From NCBI GenBank assembly GCA_014323935.1, contig JACOND010000012.1:1-38179 (forward strand): a DNA stretch of 38,179 bases, given 5' to 3'. Numbering within the stretch: position 1 is the stretch's first letter; each line of letters begins with the position of its first letter. The notes below the pieces were generated by a model that was not told where the DNA came from, did not search any database, and saw only the letters and a program-made list of their open reading frames with translations. Source of the DNA: Bdellovibrionales bacterium. GTDB lineage: Bacteria; Bdellovibrionota; Bdellovibrionia; Bdellovibrionales; UBA1609. This document shows, piece after piece, positions 8,363-16,155 of the stretch. A program made the translations under genes and the position numbers.

Positions 8363-9097
8363 TTATTTTATTTGTCTTCTTTTTCTTTTTTTATAGTTTT
8401 TATGTTGGGCAAGATATTTTGTATGTCGGTCAATAACTTCTAGACTTAGTTTTTCAAAGTGCTTTTCTATGATAAGACTCGCTTCCTTTGGAAAATGCTT
8501 TGATAAATCACTGAGAGTCCAACCGATACCCGTTTGAATAAAACGCTTTGAATCTTTAACAAGCTTAGAAACAGTTCGTTTAATCTGTGCCACATGTTTT
8601 TTTTCTTTAACCAAGGGACGAAGAGAAACAATGCTTGCCCGTCTTTGCCAAAGATTTTTAGAATTTGTCCATTCTTCCATTCTTTTTAAACAAACTTCTT
8701 CTGTTTTTACTAAAGGAGATAGCACTCTTACTGTAAACCAATCTGCTGTACTCCAATCAAAAAAATAAGCTTTTGCAAAACATTTTTCAGCGAGTTTTAG
8801 AATCTTCTCAGAAGATAATTTTTTTAACAAATAGTATTGTATATACAAAGTCCCTGCTAATTTTTCTTCCGCATGAGGAAGAGAAAACAAGCTCTCTGCC
8901 AAAAGAAGTTGTTTCTTCAAATCTTCTTTCTCTATAGAGTTATCCTTAACCCATTGAGTCACAATTTTTTTAATCTCTGGAGTCTTAATCCCGTAATAAG
9001 AAATACTTCCTCTAAGATAGTTCTCAAACCAAGCTTTCGTTTGAAGATCTGCGTTTTGCTTAAATCGATTTTGAAGTTCTTTAATAAGATGTTTCAT
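8363..9097 (-). CDS. AlkD-like DNA alkylation repair glycosylase
   Basis: 244 aa, matching the DNA alkylation repair (AlkD/AlkC, HEAT-like repeat) family in length and in motifs: 'YYGIKTPEIKKIV' near residues 34-46, 'FFDWSTADWFTVRVL' (around 112-126), 'LWQRRASIVSL' (around 149-159), and 'RFIQTGIGWTLSDL' (around 185-198). Family members excise N3- and N7-alkylated purines without base flipping. The C-terminus ends in a Lys/Arg-rich tail. Its ATG overlaps the TGA of the 56-aa ORF upstream (ATGA), so translation is probably coupled. It could be ordinary repair or an accessory role in the defence-rich region. Confidence 0.88.
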   Translation of the reverse strand: MKHLIKELQNRFKQNADLQTKAWFENYLRGSISYYGIKTPEIKKIVTQWVKDNSIEKEDLKKQLLLAESLFSLPHAEEKLAGTLYIQYYLLKKLSSEKILKLAEKCFAKAYFFDWSTADWFTVRVLSPLVKTEEVCLKRMEEWTNSKNLWQRRASIVSLRPLVKEKKHVAQIKRTVSKLVKDSKRFIQTGIGWTLSDLSKHFPKEASLIIEKHFEKLSLEVIDRHTKYLAQHKNYKKRKRRQIK

Positions 9098-9264
9098 TCT
9101 TTATCCAATAACTTTAGAAAAAAACAACTCCGATGATCTATAGAAAGAGCCATTTGAGCTATCACCCAAGAATACTCATGAAAATTTAGATAAGAATTCA
9201 TTTTAAGCCACTTTCGATACTTTTTATATCCTTTATCAATTTTTGAAAAAATTAGCTCAGCCAT
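9094..9264 (-). CDS. Small unknown protein translationally coupled to alkD (56 aa)
   Basis: ATG at 9264; the TGA at 9096-9094 overlaps the alkD start in an ATGA arrangement. The protein begins MAELIFSKIDKGYKKYRKWL and contains 'HEYSWVIAQMALSIDHR'. It is helix-prone and basic, with no signal peptide. It starts 17 bases after the stop of the 155-aa gene upstream, so the three genes form one operon. I do not recognise a family. The coupling to alkD and protein-like composition make it likely real. Confidence 0.55.
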   Translation of the reverse strand: MAELIFSKIDKGYKKYRKWLKMNSYLNFHEYSWVIAQMALSIDHRSCFFLKLLDKE

Positions 9265-9281
9265 GATAATATACTCTTAAC

Positions 9282-9749
9282 CTATTGCTTTATCTTTTTT
9301 TTATACCCATATTTTTTATGAAATTCTCTTTTAAGATGTTTGTATCTCTTTGCTATACTTTTTCCTTCTTCATAATCCATTGGTAAATAAGGATTAGGAA
9401 AATCTGCTATTCTTTTTTCAAGAACCTCGTAAAGGAAATGTTTTTCAATATCAGTTATCTTACCATCAATTTCTTTTTCTCTTAATTCATCAAATCTTTT
9501 ATTTAAAAAATCAATGTCATCAAAATTATTTCGTATAACATCCCATTTAGTAAGAGGAAGAAATGAATCAGAATATGTTGGTATCATCTGTTTAGAATCT
9601 AAACTCCTATTAGGATTCAACAAAAAGTAACTTTCATTTCTGTCGTTAATACCACTATTTATCTGTGATAACATTTCTGGTTGATTAAAGAGATCAAATC
9701 GCAAAACATAAGAGCTATCTTCATCAAATAAAATAGTTTTTTTAATCAT
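9282..9749 (-). CDS. Unknown 155-aa protein, first gene of the alkD operon
   Basis: Starts ATG 9749 with GTGAG about 5 bases upstream. The N-terminal half has 'LFDEDSSYVLRFDLFNQPEM'; the C-terminal half is charged and ends in a Lys-rich tail. It contains 'DFPNPYLPMDYEEGKS' and 'ITDIEKHFLYEVLEKR', the latter probably helical. There are no membrane segments and I recognise no family. A partial duplicate of its 3' half lies at 7908-8115, showing a local duplication. Upstream lies another broken gene on the same strand. Confidence 0.6.
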   Translation of the reverse strand: MIKKTILFDEDSSYVLRFDLFNQPEMLSQINSGINDRNESYFLLNPNRSLDSKQMIPTYSDSFLPLTKWDVIRNNFDDIDFLNKRFDELREKEIDGKITDIEKHFLYEVLEKRIADFPNPYLPMDYEEGKSIAKRYKHLKREFHKKYGYKKKIKQ

Positions 9750-9862
9750 TTACTCACAGTTATTTTTTATGAAATCATCAAAAAACACATCTTTCAATTC
9801 TTTTTTTATAGATTTTATTTCATCAAAAATAACTTTATCTTATAATTGTATTTAATAGTTTT

Positions 9863-10285
9863 TTATTTATACCATCCATTAATATTGTGATACTTCTCAA
9901 GATGAAATGGATTTTCTAGTTCTAGATCAATTTTGATTTTATTTACATAACGAACAGTTATTTTTATAGAATCAAAAATATTTGTTTCCTTTATACAATT
10001 GATAGCTTTTTGTAAAGTATTATGAAAGCTGTCTTTATAATTTAGATACGAATGATTTTTATCAAAAAGAGAATAAAAAAGCAAAAGTTTGATGCCATGC
10101 TCTAACAATTTTTTTATAATTATTTTCTATCCATTTAATTTCCCCATTCCAAAAATGTGGAAAAACAAATGTTTTATGCTGGCCAGCTTTTATGTCAATT
10201 AAGGATGGATAACTATAAGATAATACTCTTCTAAAATACCATCTTTTTCTATATTAAAATTCCCCTTCCTTTGCACTTCTATCAT
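9863..10285 (-). pseudogene. Unknown protein, broken by two frameshifts
   Basis: Three successive - strand frames read as one protein: 'MIEVQRKGNFNIEKDGILEE' from ATG 10285, then 'YSYPSLIDIKAGQHKTFVF' and 'HFWNGEIKWIENNYKKIV', then 'LFDKNHSYLNYKDSFHNTL' to 'YHNINGWYK' at 9863. The order and continuity suggest one gene of about 140 residues with shifts near 10210-10240 and 10070-10100. I recognise no family. It lies upstream of the alkD operon on the same strand and may once have belonged to it. Confidence 0.5.
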
Positions 10286-10881
10286 GATTTTCAACTTTAT
10301 TGAATTTTTGTCAATAATAAAAAATCATTCTAAATAATTCTTGATATTTAATAAAGATATCCAATAAAAGAAGCTTTATAGAATATCTCCTTAATTGAAG
10401 GTTCTTTCTTGTAAAATAAGTTTTTTTAAAAAATGGAAAATCAAAAAAAGATAAAGGATACTCCAACCTTTTTTTATAAAGATGAAGATATAAAGAAAGT
10501 AAGATATTTCTTTTGTAGCCATTGATAAAGCTTGTTATTTGACATTATAGAACAAAATCCTTAAACCTGCATTTAAAAAACCAAGAAGCTTTTTGTAAAG
10601 TCCACTAAAAGAGATTTAACAGACCAATCAAAAATAAATATCTAAAGAATAAACTTATCTGTTATCATTTGAACTTTGAGTATTCTACTCTTCCTATATC
10701 AAATTTTGGCTTGAAACATTAGAAACACATTAAACATCTATTTTTAATAACTTCTTCTAAAGACACAAAAAACTAAAAATTTATTCTTTGAAATTTAAAT
10801 CAAAAAATCACTGGAGGAGAATAAAACTGAATATCCTTACTTTTAAAAGAAAGAAAATTCCTTATTATCGTTTTAAAATCA
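10286..10881. other. Gene-free AT-rich stretch
   Basis: No ORF with a ribosome site or protein-like composition is seen on either strand, and no obvious repeats other than A/T runs. It may be decayed DNA between the alkD operon and the CRISPR-Cas locus. Confidence 0.5.
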
Positions 10882-10917
10882 CTCTCAATGAGGCCCTAAC
10901 TTTCTGTTAGGGAAAAT
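10882..10917 (-). repeat. Solitary inverted CRISPR repeat upstream of cas10
   Basis: Read on the - strand this is a full 36-bp copy of the array repeat, including the CCCTAAC-AGAAA-GTTAGGG hairpin, with only two mismatches by eye, both in the last five bases (TTGAGAG instead of TTGCGAC). Its orientation is opposite to the array. It lies 345 bp before the cas10 start, with no second repeat nearby. Confidence 0.9.
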
Positions 10918-11261
10918 ATGGTTTTAAGAAGCTCTTTTGACATTTAATAGTTAAAAGTAAAGCAACAATCGAGAAAATCACTTATATTGATTTTCAATTA
11001 AAACAATTTTTTTTTTTAAACGAACATGTGAGAATCTCATTTTTTGACAGTTAAGTTTTATTAAATTCCAAAATTGCTAAAAAAAAAGATAGCTGAAAAA
11101 TATCTTAAAATAAAGCTTTTTTTAATTTTAAAATATTTTTTTCATTTTTTCTAAAAAAAAATTAAAGTTTTACTTTTAACTTCCGAATATAGTTAGTAAC
11201 AAATGAAAACAAAAAACTTTCACAGAAAAAATAAAATAAAATTCATCCTTAGGAGAACATC
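10918..11261 (+). promoter_or_regulatory. Probable 5' region of the cas operon
   Basis: No ORF. TTGACA hexamers lie at 10937-10942 and 11044-11049, but neither has a good -10 at normal spacing, so the promoter is not settled. TTAGGAG (11249-11255) sits 6 bases before the TTG start of cas10. Confidence 0.35.
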
Positions 11262-13751
11262 TTGAAAAAAAAAGATCAGGTTGTTTTTTCTGCTTTTTTT
11301 CATGATATAGGAAAACTTTTTGAAAGAGCTGAAGATCTATCAGGTCTACAGGAAATACAAAAATGTATTAAAAACAAATTTCCTTCTGGAACAGATAATA
11401 ATTTGATCAACGTAGCTTCTCATCAACCTTCCAGTATAGAAGAGCATATTGTTACTAAAGCAATTGTTTTAGCCAGCTCAGAAAAAGAAATACAAGAGGG
11501 GGAGCAAAAGGAAAAAAATATCCATAAAAAAACTTTACTGGAACCTCTTTTAGAAAAAATTTCTTTAAAATCTGAAGAAGAAAAAAAAACAAAATATCGT
11601 ATTCCATTAGAACATTTAGATGATGAATGTAACAATATTTTTCCTCAAAAAGGAACTGATCTTGGTTTAGAAGGAGAGAACTTATTATCTAAGGATTTAT
11701 TGGAAAAAAAGTATAAAGACTTAGCTAAAGAATTCCTTCAATCTATTGAGAAACTACCAGAATATAAAGAGGATAGTTTTGAGAGCTTAAGGTCTTTAAT
11801 GCAAAGCTTGCTTTCTCAAACAGAAAGGTTCTTAATTTCTGTTCCAACCAATGTAAGTCATCCTGATATTTCTTTGTTTGATCATTTAAAAATGACAAGT
11901 GCCATTGCAGAATCTTTATATTTATACCACGAACATAATAATAAATTGACAGAAGAAGAGTTAAAAAAAGACGAAGAAAAATTTATATTAGTATGCGGAG
12001 ATTTTTCTGGCATACAAAAATTCATTTATAATATTGTAAGTAAAGGGGCAGCTAAAAGTTTATCCGGAAGATCTCTTTATATCCAGCTCTTTTGTGATGC
12101 TGTTTCTGAATGGATTTTAAGATGTTTAAAACTTTATCCAAATTCTCGTATTTATTCTTCAGGAGGGAAATTTTATTTATTAACATCCAGCCATTTTGAA
12201 GGAGAATTATTAAAAAAAGGGGATGAGTTAAATGAACTCTTATTTGATGAATATCAGGGTGAAATTCACTTAGATATAAGTAGTATCAAAATGACTGAAA
12301 ACGATCTTAAATCTTCTAAACTCTCAGAAAAGTTTGAAGAACTAAGCAGACAATTAAATGAAAAACGTGATCAAAGATTTTTATCCTTGATAAAAGAAAA
12401 ACCCCAAAAGTTTTTTTCTCCAGAGAAGGTTGGTGATAAAGTTTGTGTTATCTGTGGATCTGATAAAGAAGAACAAACAGATTCATCTTCAGACACATCT
12501 AGAAATTGTGAAAAATTTGAAAAACTAGGAAGAGAAATCAGAGAGCTTTTTAAGGAAAAAAAATCAAATGGTCTTTTATGGTTATGGTGCAAAGAAGATT
12601 ATAATCAAATTAAAAATCAAATCGAAAATAACAAAGAAAAAATTCATGAATTTAATTTTTTTTCAACAGATACAAATAAAAAAAATAGTTTTTTTCCTGT
12701 TTTTTTAATAGTTGAAGATATAAATGAAATAAAAGATATCTCATTTAAAAATTCACATTTTGAATTTGTAAATTCTATTCAAGACCCTGAGCCTATCCAA
12801 GGTCTTTCTTTTTCCCATCGTTTTTTATCTGCTCCTGGTGACTTAAATTTAGATGAAATAACAACAAAAGCTAAAGGAATAAAACGTTTTGGAATTCTTA
12901 GAATGGATGTAGACAATTTAGGACAAATTTTTTCAAAAGGACTGAAAAATAAAGATGAAGATTGGGGTTCTTTATCTCGTTATGCCAGTTTATCCCGTCA
13001 GCTAAATACTTTTTTTACAGGTTATTTAAATGTTCATCTTTTAAAAAAAGAGTATTTAAAAGAATCTCAGTTAAAAAAAGAGCAGTCAGAAGAATCTGAT
13101 TGTAAGCTCATTTATGCCGGTGGAGATGACCTTTTTGCTGTTGGTCCTTGGAATGAAATCCCTTGTTTAGCTCATGAGATTCAAAAAAAGTTTAAAGAAT
13201 ACTGTTGTTATAATCCAGACTTAAATCTATCAGCAGGAATAACTTTATTAAGGCAAAAAGAACCTATTTTAATGGGAGCAAATTTAGCAGGTGATGCAGA
13301 GGAGAAAGCTAAAAACTTTAAAAGAATTGAAAAAGATTCGGTGATAGAAAAACAAGCTCTTTGTTTTTTAGATAGCGTGATAGGCTGGGAAGAATATAAG
13401 GAAGTTAAATCTTTACAAGAAGATATAAAAGAACTTGTAGAAAAGACAAAAAGTCATGCTCTGCTTCAAGTTTTGTATTCTATTGAAAGAGAAGAAGAAT
13501 CTTTAAAAGAAGGTAACAAAGAGTATAGGTTATGGAGACATCGTTTTGTGTATCATATTTCTAGGCTTTTAGAAAGAACAAAAGATAGTAATGATATAAA
13601 ACAAAAAATTATAAAATTACAAGACTTAATTTTAGGCAAACCTCAAGAAGATGAAAAACATAAGAGACGATTAGAGTATCTTTATTTGCCAGTTTGTTGG
13701 ACTGATTACCTAGAAAGAAAAGAAGAAAACAACAAAAGTAAAACAGGATAG
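11262..13751 (+). CDS. cas10: Cas10/Csm1, large subunit of type III-A CRISPR effector
   Basis: 829 aa, starting at TTG 11262 behind AGGAG. The N-terminal HD nuclease motif 'FFHDIGKLFERA' (His14-Asp15) is intact, so ssDNA cleavage is possible. 'VCGDFSGIQKFIYNI' (near 246-260) and 'AKSLSGRSLYIQL' are typical of Csm1. A zinc finger ('CVICGSDKEE' with later Cys) lies near 394-425. The second palm has 'FGILRMDVDNLGQIF' and the catalytic 'YAGGDDLFAVG' (GGDD 620-623), so it should make cyclic oligoadenylates when target RNA is bound. A CARF-HEPN RNase gene downstream is the expected receptor. It is the first gene of the cas operon; csm2 follows after 44 bp. Confidence 0.97.
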   Translation: MKKKDQVVFSAFFHDIGKLFERAEDLSGLQEIQKCIKNKFPSGTDNNLINVASHQPSSIEEHIVTKAIVLASSEKEIQEGEQKEKNIHKKTLLEPLLEKISLKSEEEKKTKYRIPLEHLDDECNNIFPQKGTDLGLEGENLLSKDLLEKKYKDLAKEFLQSIEKLPEYKEDSFESLRSLMQSLLSQTERFLISVPTNVSHPDISLFDHLKMTSAIAESLYLYHEHNNKLTEEELKKDEEKFILVCGDFSGIQKFIYNIVSKGAAKSLSGRSLYIQLFCDAVSEWILRCLKLYPNSRIYSSGGKFYLLTSSHFEGELLKKGDELNELLFDEYQGEIHLDISSIKMTENDLKSSKLSEKFEELSRQLNEKRDQRFLSLIKEKPQKFFSPEKVGDKVCVICGSDKEEQTDSSSDTSRNCEKFEKLGREIRELFKEKKSNGLLWLWCKEDYNQIKNQIENNKEKIHEFNFFSTDTNKKNSFFPVFLIVEDINEIKDISFKNSHFEFVNSIQDPEPIQGLSFSHRFLSAPGDLNLDEITTKAKGIKRFGILRMDVDNLGQIFSKGLKNKDEDWGSLSRYASLSRQLNTFFTGYLNVHLLKKEYLKESQLKKEQSEESDCKLIYAGGDDLFAVGPWNEIPCLAHEIQKKFKEYCCYNPDLNLSAGITLLRQKEPILMGANLAGDAEEKAKNFKRIEKDSVIEKQALCFLDSVIGWEEYKEVKSLQEDIKELVEKTKSHALLQVLYSIEREEESLKEGNKEYRLWRHRFVYHISRLLERTKDSNDIKQKIIKLQDLILGKPQEDEKHKRRLEYLYLPVCWTDYLERKEENNKSKTG

Positions 13752-13795
13752 TAAAAAAATAAAGTAAAACATAACATTTAAAAGGGAGAAAAATT

Positions 13796-14206
13796 ATGAG
13801 TAATAAAAAGAACAACAATTACCATTTAAAAAAAGAAAAAAGCATAGATAAAGACTGGATCAAAACAGCTAATATTAAAGAACTTTTAAATTATGCTGAA
13901 CAAAAAAAACTACAAAGTATTAGTATTACCTCTATAAGAAGAATTTATAGTTCTGTTCTTAAAATTAAAGCTCAGCTTGATAATGGTAATAAAGAATGGA
14001 AAAGAGAACTTTTTCTTTTAAAACCTCGTGTTATTTATTTATCTTCAAAAGAAAAAAAAGGAACAATGTTATCTTTAAAAAATGATATTGTAGAGAGTAT
14101 TGAAGCGATAAAAGAATTAAATGAAGAAAAACAGAAGGAAGAAGAAGCGACTAAAGCCTTTTGTTATTTTATGGAATCTGTTGTGGCTTATCATAAATCA
14201 AAATAA
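13796..14206 (+). CDS. csm2: Csm2, small subunit of type III-A effector
   Basis: 136 aa, all-helical composition. 'SISITSIRRIYSSVLKIKAQL' and 'LFLLKPRVIYLSS' match the Csm2 pattern (usual: T-T-S-QIRK, then LKPKLAY). It forms the inner filament of the Csm complex along the crRNA-target duplex. Good ribosome site (AAGGGAG) 10 bases before the ATG. Size and position between cas10 and csm3 support the call. The C-terminus is Glu/Lys-rich. Confidence 0.9.
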   Translation: MSNKKNNNYHLKKEKSIDKDWIKTANIKELLNYAEQKKLQSISITSIRRIYSSVLKIKAQLDNGNKEWKRELFLLKPRVIYLSSKEKKGTMLSLKNDIVESIEAIKELNEEKQKEEEATKAFCYFMESVVAYHKSK

Positions 14207-14242
14207 GGTAAAAAAAGTAACAATTAACAAAGGAGAAAAGTT

Positions 14243-15046
14243 ATGAGTCAAAAAATACATTCTAAATTATTTATCAAAGGAAAACTCCATACCCTAACAG
14301 GTCTTCATATTGGAGGAAACTCAGGAGGTTTAAAAGTAGGAGGAGTTAATTCGGTCGTTGTCCGTAACCCTTTAGATAACCAACCTTATATACCGGGGTC
14401 TTCTTTAAGAGGAAAAATGCGATCTCTTTTAGAAAGAGCGAGAGGACCAGAAGAAAAGAACTCTGAAGAAGGAGGCTATAATAAAGAAGGACTAGAAAAA
14501 AAGAACTCTGAAGAAGGAGGCTATAATAAAGAAGGACCAGGAACAAATCCCAAAACTTTATTAGGAAAGTTGTTTGGAGTTGGTGCGAGTGAGAAATCTA
14601 ATGAACCCACAAGACTCATAGTAAGGGATTCTTTTTTAACAAAAGAGAGTGCAAAAAAACTTGAATTAGCTTCTAACACTGATATGCCAATGACTGAAGT
14701 TAAAACAGAAGTCAGTATCAATCGTATTTCATCAAAAGCTAATCCTAGAGAAATAGAAAGAGTACCAGCAGGAGCAATATTTGATTTGAATTTCATATTG
14801 ACTCTTTATGATAAGGATGAAGAGATTAAGTTTTTAAATTTATTTTTTGAGTCTTTGAGTCTTATAGAAGGAGATAGTTTAGGAGGTCATGGTTCAAGAG
14901 GTTATGGTAGAGTTCTATTTAAGGAATTGAAAATCTCTCAAAAAACAGTAGAAGATTATAAAAATCCTAAACAAGAAGAACAACAATTTCAAGATTACCA
15001 AATCTTTTTAGAAGCTTTAAAGAATGATAAAAAAAAAGCTATTTAA
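14243..15046 (+). CDS. csm3: Csm3, backbone subunit, with catalytic Asp replaced by Asn
   Basis: 267 aa RAMP protein. 'LTGLHIGG' (18-25), 'PYIPGSSLRGKMRSLLE', 'NRISSKANPREIERVPAGAIF' and the C-terminal glycine-rich 'GGHGSRGYGRV' are typical. In Csm3 of S. epidermidis and S. thermophilus the target-RNA-cutting residue is Asp (D32/D33) in a GAID/GGID context; the aligned residue here is Asn36 in 'VGGVNSVVV' (codon AAT, 14348-14350). Loss of six-nucleotide-interval RNA cleavage is therefore predicted. A 15-residue tandem repeat (KNSEEGGYNKEG twice) is inserted after the GKMRSLLE helix. AAAGGAG ribosome site. Confidence 0.95.
   Translation: MSQKIHSKLFIKGKLHTLTGLHIGGNSGGLKVGGVNSVVVRNPLDNQPYIPGSSLRGKMRSLLERARGPEEKNSEEGGYNKEGLEKKNSEEGGYNKEGPGTNPKTLLGKLFGVGASEKSNEPTRLIVRDSFLTKESAKKLELASNTDMPMTEVKTEVSINRISSKANPREIERVPAGAIFDLNFILTLYDKDEEIKFLNLFFESLSLIEGDSLGGHGSRGYGRVLFKELKISQKTVEDYKNPKQEEQQFQDYQIFLEALKNDKKKAI
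14456..14537 (+). repeat. In-frame 45-nt tandem repeat within csm3
   Basis: AAGAACTCTGAAGAAGG begins at 14456 and again at 14501; about 37 of each 45-base unit are identical. Both units encode KNSEEGGYNKEG. Because the unit is a multiple of three, copy-number change keeps the frame. It sits in a loop region of Csm3 that varies between homologues. Confidence 0.85.
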
Positions 15047-15083
15047 TTTTGTAAAAATACAAATGATAAGGAGTTAAGAAATA

Positions 15084-16154
15084 ATGAAAGAGGATATAAA
15101 ACTTTATAAATTAAATTTTGATTCTGGTTTTCATATTGACAGTTTTGGAAATCAAATGTACTCAAAAAGCCAAAAGTTCATTCATTCAGATACTCTCAGT
15201 TCCGCTCTAATCTCTTTTTGGGCTACTCAAAAACCTGAAAGCTTTGAGGAGTTCATAAAAGATCCTCCTTTTTTATTAAGTTCAGCTTTTCCTTTTTTTG
15301 ATAATATCTTTTTCTTTCCTGTTATTAAGGGAAAATCTTTATTGTCTAAAGATTCAAAAGATAATAAAGCTTTTAAAAAAGTTAAAAAAATAGAATTTAT
15401 AGCCTATGATTTATGGGAAAAACTATTAAAGAATCCTTCCCTTTATTTAGAATCAATAAATAATCAGGATGATACTTTCTCCCTACCTCTATCTTCAAAA
15501 GAGTATAAAGTTTATTCTTCTTTTTTAGTTCCTAAAAATACCTTTCCAGAAAAAAAAGATTTTGAAAAAGTCTATAAAGAGGAAAAAAATACTAGAACTT
15601 CTGTCAACCGTTTAAGTAACAAAGTTGAAGAAGCTGAAGAAGGAAATTTGTTTCAGTTTTCAACTACAAGATATTCCAGTAAAAAGAAAGCAGGGCTTTA
15701 TTTTTTAGTTAAATTTTCATCCTCAAAAGTAAAGTCAGACTTTGAGTTCCTTTTGTCTTTACTTGGAGATACTGGAATAGGAGCAGATAAAAGCAGTGGT
15801 AAAGGTCAGTTTTCTTTTGAAGAAGTAGATTGCCCTATAAAGCAGTTTTACAGTGATGAACCTTCTTTTGCTTATAACTGTTCTTTATTTTCTCCTTCTA
15901 TTAAAGAACTAGAAGATAAATCTTGGATACAAAAATCAAAGTATGAATTAATAAGAAGAAGAGGATGGATTCACAATTATTCCTTTAGAAAAAAAAGCAT
16001 CTTTATGTTTAAAGAGGGAAGTTGCTTCCCTATTTCAAAGGAAAATTCTTTAAAAGGAGAGATGAAAGATGTGAGTCCAGACTTAAAACAATTAGATCAT
16101 AAAATCTACCGTGATGGCAGAGCTTTTTTTATTTACTTTAAAAGGAAGGATTAA
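15084..16154 (+). CDS. csm4: Csm4, crRNA 5'-handle-binding subunit
   Basis: 356 aa. The N-terminal 'IKLYKLNFDSGFHI' followed by 'IHSDTLSSALISFW' is typical of Csm4, as is 'LLGDTGIGADKSSGKGQF' (about residues 228-245), a glycine-rich RAMP loop. It caps the complex with Cas10 and holds the repeat-derived 5' tag of the crRNA. ATG 15084 has AAGGAG about 10 bases upstream. The stop (16152-16154) lies one base before the csm5 ATG. Confidence 0.93.
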   Translation: MKEDIKLYKLNFDSGFHIDSFGNQMYSKSQKFIHSDTLSSALISFWATQKPESFEEFIKDPPFLLSSAFPFFDNIFFFPVIKGKSLLSKDSKDNKAFKKVKKIEFIAYDLWEKLLKNPSLYLESINNQDDTFSLPLSSKEYKVYSSFLVPKNTFPEKKDFEKVYKEEKNTRTSVNRLSNKVEEAEEGNLFQFSTTRYSSKKKAGLYFLVKFSSSKVKSDFEFLLSLLGDTGIGADKSSGKGQFSFEEVDCPIKQFYSDEPSFAYNCSLFSPSIKELEDKSWIQKSKYELIRRRGWIHNYSFRKKSIFMFKEGSCFPISKENSLKGEMKDVSPDLKQLDHKIYRDGRAFFIYFKRKD

Positions 16155-16155
16155 G

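Noticed and set aside
10882-10917. The lone inverted repeat as a tracrRNA anti-repeat
   Set aside because: There is no cas9 or cas12 gene in the locus and type III systems process crRNA with Cas6, so a tracrRNA in the type II or V sense is not expected. It is reported as an unexplained repeat instead.
11044-11072. TTGACA as the cas operon promoter
   Set aside because: The sequence at 16-18 bp spacing does not resemble a -10 element.
13609-13818. Hydrophobic open frame antisense to the cas10 end and csm2 start
   Set aside because: It is the antisense of Lys/Glu-rich coding sequence, which naturally yields Phe/Leu-rich frames.
16111-16155. Earlier in-frame ATG for csm5
   Set aside because: It lies within csm4, adds non-conserved residues and lacks the good ribosome site that precedes ATG 16156.
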